From the NCBI GenBank assembly GCA_002425185.1, contig DILT01000019.1, positions 248,304 through 312,303 of the forward strand: a stretch of DNA of 64,000 nt, read 5' to 3'. The first letter of the stretch is position 1. Each line of letters opens with the position of its first letter. The notes beneath the pieces were generated by a model. The model had not been told where the DNA came from. It searched no databases and saw only the letters and a list, made by a program, of their open reading frames with translations. Source of the stretch: Flammeovirgaceae bacterium UBA5585 (GTDB lineage Bacteria; Bacteroidota; Bacteroidia; Cytophagales; Cyclobacteriaceae). Made by a program: the position numbers and the translations under genes. Below, in pieces: positions 61,302 to 64,000 of the stretch.

Positions 61302-62459
61302 TTCTTTTCAGTAGCCTTACTCCTGCTCATAAGTGTAACATCATGGGCACAATCGCTTCAGAATATCAATTACAACTACATTTATTATCCCGACCAGGAA
61401 TTTATTCTGTACTGGAAGATTACGCACCGAAATGCACAAATTGAAATTCAGTATGCGCTGGAGCGCGGTGGTGAAGCGGTGGATCTTTCCCACTATGATA
61501 TTTTGTGGGAAATCCGAAAAGATCTTTCTGAAAAGGAAGGTCGCACGCTCTCCACGATTAAACCCGAAGTAACCACGGCAACTCAAAAATCGGGTAAGGT
61601 TATTCTGGAACCATCCACAGCAGGCCAATATGCAGTAGCTAAGGTTGTTAATAATCTAAAAAAGGTAATGACTATTTTCTATAAGCAGGTACCCGTTGAT
61701 GCTACTCCCTACCTTGTACAAAACAATAATCCCAACGTAAAAAACTATGCTCCGGTAAACACCCCAATAGCGCTGTTAGGATTCGAACCTGAAAGACCCA
61801 TTATTTTATCATACTATAACGATGCTTTTCCGCCAGCTGCACCGCCTTTTTCAAAGGCGCAAGCACGCGTTTCACCAGTGCTTAAACCGGATACCATTTT
61901 CACCATTGCTCCTGATTCACCTATTTCCTTTAGTCAGCGAGGTTTGTACCTGGCCCAGCAAGATACCACCTCAGCCATTGGCGTAGGCTTCAGAATTGAG
62001 GACGACTACCCCAAACTGGGTAAACTGCAAAGTTTGGTGGGACCCATGGTTTATCTCTGCAGTAACACCGAATACAGCCGGCTTGCAGCCGCGGGTAATG
62101 ACAAAGCACAGTTCGATAAAGTTGTTTTAAGCATTACCGGCAATACCGACCGCGCCAAAATATTTATGCGCAGTTACTTCAGGCAAGTTGAGTTAGCCAA
62201 CCTTTATTTTAGTTCATATAAAGAAGGCTGGAAAACAGACCGTGGTATGATATACATTATTTTTGGCTTGCCGCAAGCAGTATATCGCTTTAACGACCGC
62301 GAAGTCTGGGAGTACAAGAACATTAATTTTAATGGGAAGTTTACGTTTGTTAAAGCGGGCACCGTGTTCGATCCGGAAAACTTTGTGTTGCTACGCGATA
62401 AAGCTTATGAAGCGAAATGGTACGAGATGATTGACCTGTGGCGGAAAGCAAGATTTTAG
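61293..62459 (+). CDS. GWxTD domain protein
   Basis: 388 residues from ATG 61293, giving signal peptide MRKFFSVALLLLISVTSWAQS; earlier starts would run through the divergent promoter. The C-terminal third has the GWKTDRGMIYIIFGLP motif of the GWxTD family. Earlier segment residues (YYPDQEFILYWKI, LEPSTAGQYAVAKVV) look like beta-rich Ig-type domains. Found in many Bacteroidota; molecular role not established. Periplasmic by signal. Confidence 0.85.
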   Translation: MRKFFSVALLLLISVTSWAQSLQNINYNYIYYPDQEFILYWKITHRNAQIEIQYALERGGEAVDLSHYDILWEIRKDLSEKEGRTLSTIKPEVTTATQKSGKVILEPSTAGQYAVAKVVNNLKKVMTIFYKQVPVDATPYLVQNNNPNVKNYAPVNTPIALLGFEPERPIILSYYNDAFPPAAPPFSKAQARVSPVLKPDTIFTIAPDSPISFSQRGLYLAQQDTTSAIGVGFRIEDDYPKLGKLQSLVGPMVYLCSNTEYSRLAAAGNDKAQFDKVVLSITGNTDRAKIFMRSYFRQVELANLYFSSYKEGWKTDRGMIYIIFGLPQAVYRFNDREVWEYKNINFNGKFTFVKAGTVFDPENFVLLRDKAYEAKWYEMIDLWRKARF

Positions 62460-62485
62460 GTAACGCATGCCTGCAGCAAGCAGGC

Positions 62486-62515
62486 GTTGATCGTTGCTGG
62501 TTATTCGTATTTTTG
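62486..62515 (+). promoter_or_regulatory. rlmB promoter, nearly leaderless
   Basis: GTTG (62486-62489), 18 bp, TATTTTTG (62508-62515). The ATG starts at 62520, only 4 bp after the box, so the mRNA may be leaderless or nearly so. Confidence 0.6.
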
Positions 62516-62519
62516 AGCC

Positions 62520-63263
62520 ATGACCAAATCCGATATGATTTACGGCACCCGTGCCGTAATGGAGGCAATTAAGGCCGGGCGACAAATTGAGCGCATCCTA
62601 ATACAAAAAGGTATTTCAAACGACCTGATCAGGGAACTCCTTCAGGTAATCCGTGCAAAAAATCTTTCGTTCAGTTACGTTCCGCAAGAAAAACTTAACC
62701 GGCTTTCAACCAAAAACCATCAAGGGGTAATTTGCCTCCTCTCATCGGTGGAGTATGCTTCACTGGACAATATTGTGCATGCCGTGTTTAGTGAAGGCCG
62801 CGAACCATTTTTGTTGTTGCTGGATCAAATTACCGATGTACGGAATTTTGGAGCCATAGCCCGCACAGCCGAGTGTGCTGGCGTTCACGCACTGATTATT
62901 CCCGAAAAAGGTAATGCACCAATTACCAGCGATGCGATGAAGACTTCTGCAGGGGCACTTAACCACGTGCCGGTTTGCCGCGAAAGGGATTTAAAAAAAA
63001 CCATCACCTACCTGCGCGAAAGCGGAATTACCGTTATTGCGTGTACGGAAAAAGCCACCAAACTCATCTACGAAGTTGACATTAAAGGCCCTGTCGCCTT
63101 GATTATGGGTTCGGAAGAAGACGGAATATCGGATGCCTTGCTTCGCAGTGCCGATGAACTGGTAAAAATTCCGATGAAGGGAGAAATTGGTTCATTGAAT
63201 GTTTCCGTTGCTGCAGGGGTAGCGATGTATGAGGTGGTGAGGCAGAAAATTCGAAATTCGTAA
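62520..63263 (+). CDS. rlmB: 23S rRNA 2'-O-methyltransferase of the RlmB type
   Basis: 247 residues of the SPOUT class. N-terminal RNA-binding part IYGTRAVMEAIKAGRQIERI; SPOUT knots LLDQITDVRNFGAIARTAECAG, VALIMGSEEDGIS and IPMKGEIGSLNVSVAAGVAMYEVVRQ. E. coli RlmB methylates G2251. The stop is 6 bp from the convergent manC-type stop. The exact target base is by family only. Confidence 0.93.
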   Translation: MTKSDMIYGTRAVMEAIKAGRQIERILIQKGISNDLIRELLQVIRAKNLSFSYVPQEKLNRLSTKNHQGVICLLSSVEYASLDNIVHAVFSEGREPFLLLLDQITDVRNFGAIARTAECAGVHALIIPEKGNAPITSDAMKTSAGALNHVPVCRERDLKKTITYLRESGITVIACTEKATKLIYEVDIKGPVALIMGSEEDGISDALLRSADELVKIPMKGEIGSLNVSVAAGVAMYEVVRQKIRNS

Positions 63264-63268
63264 ATCTT

Positions 63269-64000
63269 CTACAAAAACTCCCCCCCGCCTTTCATCGCCT
63301 TTACATCGTTTACAAACTGACGGAATAAGTCTTCCCGCTCTTTCTCACAAACTATGATCACATTGCCGAATTCACCAACCAGGTAGCCGTTTAGCCCCTG
63401 GGCAATCAGCAGTCGCCCCGGTGTGGAAGAACGGATTATTGAGTTGCGCGTATCATACACTAACACCTGTCCGGTTGTGGTGTTATTCTCTTTGTCTTTG
63501 GCCGAGATATCATGAATAGAATTCCACGAACCCAGATCAGACCAACTGAAGTTAGCCTGGCATACATACACATTGGTGGCCTTTTCCATAATGCCATAGT
63601 CGATGGAAATGCTTTTACACTGGGTATAAATTTTTGAAATGGCTTTCTTCTCCTGATCGGTGCCGAATTGATCCAAGTTTTCTTCAAACACTTCGGCCAT
63701 TTCAGGCAAATGCTCTTGCAAGGCTGCGATAATGGCCTTTACACCCCAGATAAAAATGCCGGAGTTCCAGGCAAAATCTCCGCTCTCCAGAAATTTCTTC
63801 GCCAATGATAGTTCCGGTTTCTCCGTAAAGGTTTTTACCTTTTTTAAGATTTTCTTTTCGGGAATAAACTGAATGTACCCATAGCCCGTTTCAGGCCGGG
63901 TGGGCGTTATGCCCAGTGTAATAAGTTTATCCTGATCCTGCGCCTGGTCTATGGCTTTAGAAAGGGTACTGATAAATTCACTTTCTTTCAAAATCAGGTG
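63269..64000 (-). CDS. manC: Mannose-1-phosphate guanylyltransferase, C-terminal part
   Basis: The frame continues past the right edge, so the N-terminal nucleotide-binding motif is outside the window; the apparent start at 63991 is an internal TTG. Visible: HLILKESEFIST at the truncated end, TPTRPETGYGYIQ (substrate region), FTEKPELSLAKKFLESGDFAWNSGIFIW, SIDYGIMEKATNVYV and SDLGSWNSIHDIS. These are typical of GDP-mannose pyrophosphorylases. It would provide GDP-mannose for surface glycans. The gene symbol is by family. Confidence 0.92.
   Translation of the reverse strand, partial: HLILKESEFISTLSKAIDQAQDQDKLITLGITPTRPETGYGYIQFIPEKKILKKVKTFTEKPELSLAKKFLESGDFAWNSGIFIWGVKAIIAALQEHLPEMAEVFEENLDQFGTDQEKKAISKIYTQCKSISIDYGIMEKATNVYVCQANFSWSDLGSWNSIHDISAKDKENNTTTGQVLVYDTRNSIIRSSTPGRLLIAQGLNGYLVGEFGNVIIVCEKEREDLFRQFVNDVKAMKGGGEFL

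Noticed and set aside
63989..63991. TTG at 63991 as start of the guanylyltransferase
   Set aside because: The frame continues to the edge as HLILKESEF, and the N-terminal nucleotide-binding motif is missing.

Overview
This window reads as chromosomal core DNA from a member of the Bacteroidota, most likely a Cytophagales-type organism (the order is an inference). The evidence is: a bacillithiol glycosyltransferase (BshA); a secreted PKD protein with a type IX secretion C-terminal domain; DUF2723 (GT117) and GWxTD proteins; a DUF3467 gene between rpoC and rpsL; and several promoters that fit the Bacteroidota consensus TTTG-N19/20-TAnnTTTG closely. Base composition looks even, and no insertion sequence, prophage, integrase or CRISPR array is visible. 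The main mobile-looking DNA is a pair of short elements with related terminal inverted repeats.

Layout. 1-7.1 kb: end of bshA, a fatty-acid-hydroxylase-like membrane enzyme, a tiny lipoprotein, a vWA / MoxR-type AAA+ / AlbA_2 gene triad, a PIN-PhoH ATPase and a small orphan gene. 7.1-13.5 kb: sucD; a CHASE2 membrane protein followed by two tandem FecR-like secreted paralogues; MeaB translationally coupled to a BtuF-like binding lipoprotein. 13.6-31.1 kb: a large translation/transcription supercluster on the minus strand (tRNA-Tyr, tRNA-Gly, tRNA-Thr, tuf; tRNA-Trp, secE, nusG, rplK, rplA, rplJ, rplL, rpoB, rpoC; DUF3467; rpsL, rpsG, fusA, rpsJ). Its three main promoters share an extended start-site motif. 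31.1-40 kb: DciA-like gene and recF, pdhA, a membrane TPR protein, ribH, icd, a CAP protein, a DUF1080 protein between two inverted-repeat elements, and panB / phosphoribosyltransferase / Lrp. 40.1-43.6 kb: a 1173-residue T9SS-exported PKD protein. 43.7-55 kb: a surface polysaccharide cluster (four glycosyltransferases, WecB, pyruvyl transferase, methyltransferases, Wzx-type flippase, candidate polymerase). 55-64 kb: a TPR protein, a membrane protein, a HicBA toxin-antitoxin pair, DUF2723, a methyltransferase, a GWxTD protein, rlmB and the C-terminal part of a mannose-1-phosphate guanylyltransferase.

How they fit together. The supercluster is housekeeping, but it carries regulatory-looking RNA structure: mutually exclusive hairpins between rplL and rpoB, and a perfect stem-loop between rpoC and DUF3467. 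The polysaccharide genes could together supply, modify, flip and polymerise a repeat unit, with GDP-mannose synthesis encoded at the right edge. The least understood groups are the vWA/AAA+/AlbA_2 triad and the CHASE2/FecR-like cluster. They are the best candidates for undescribed systems, but nothing here proves a function for either.
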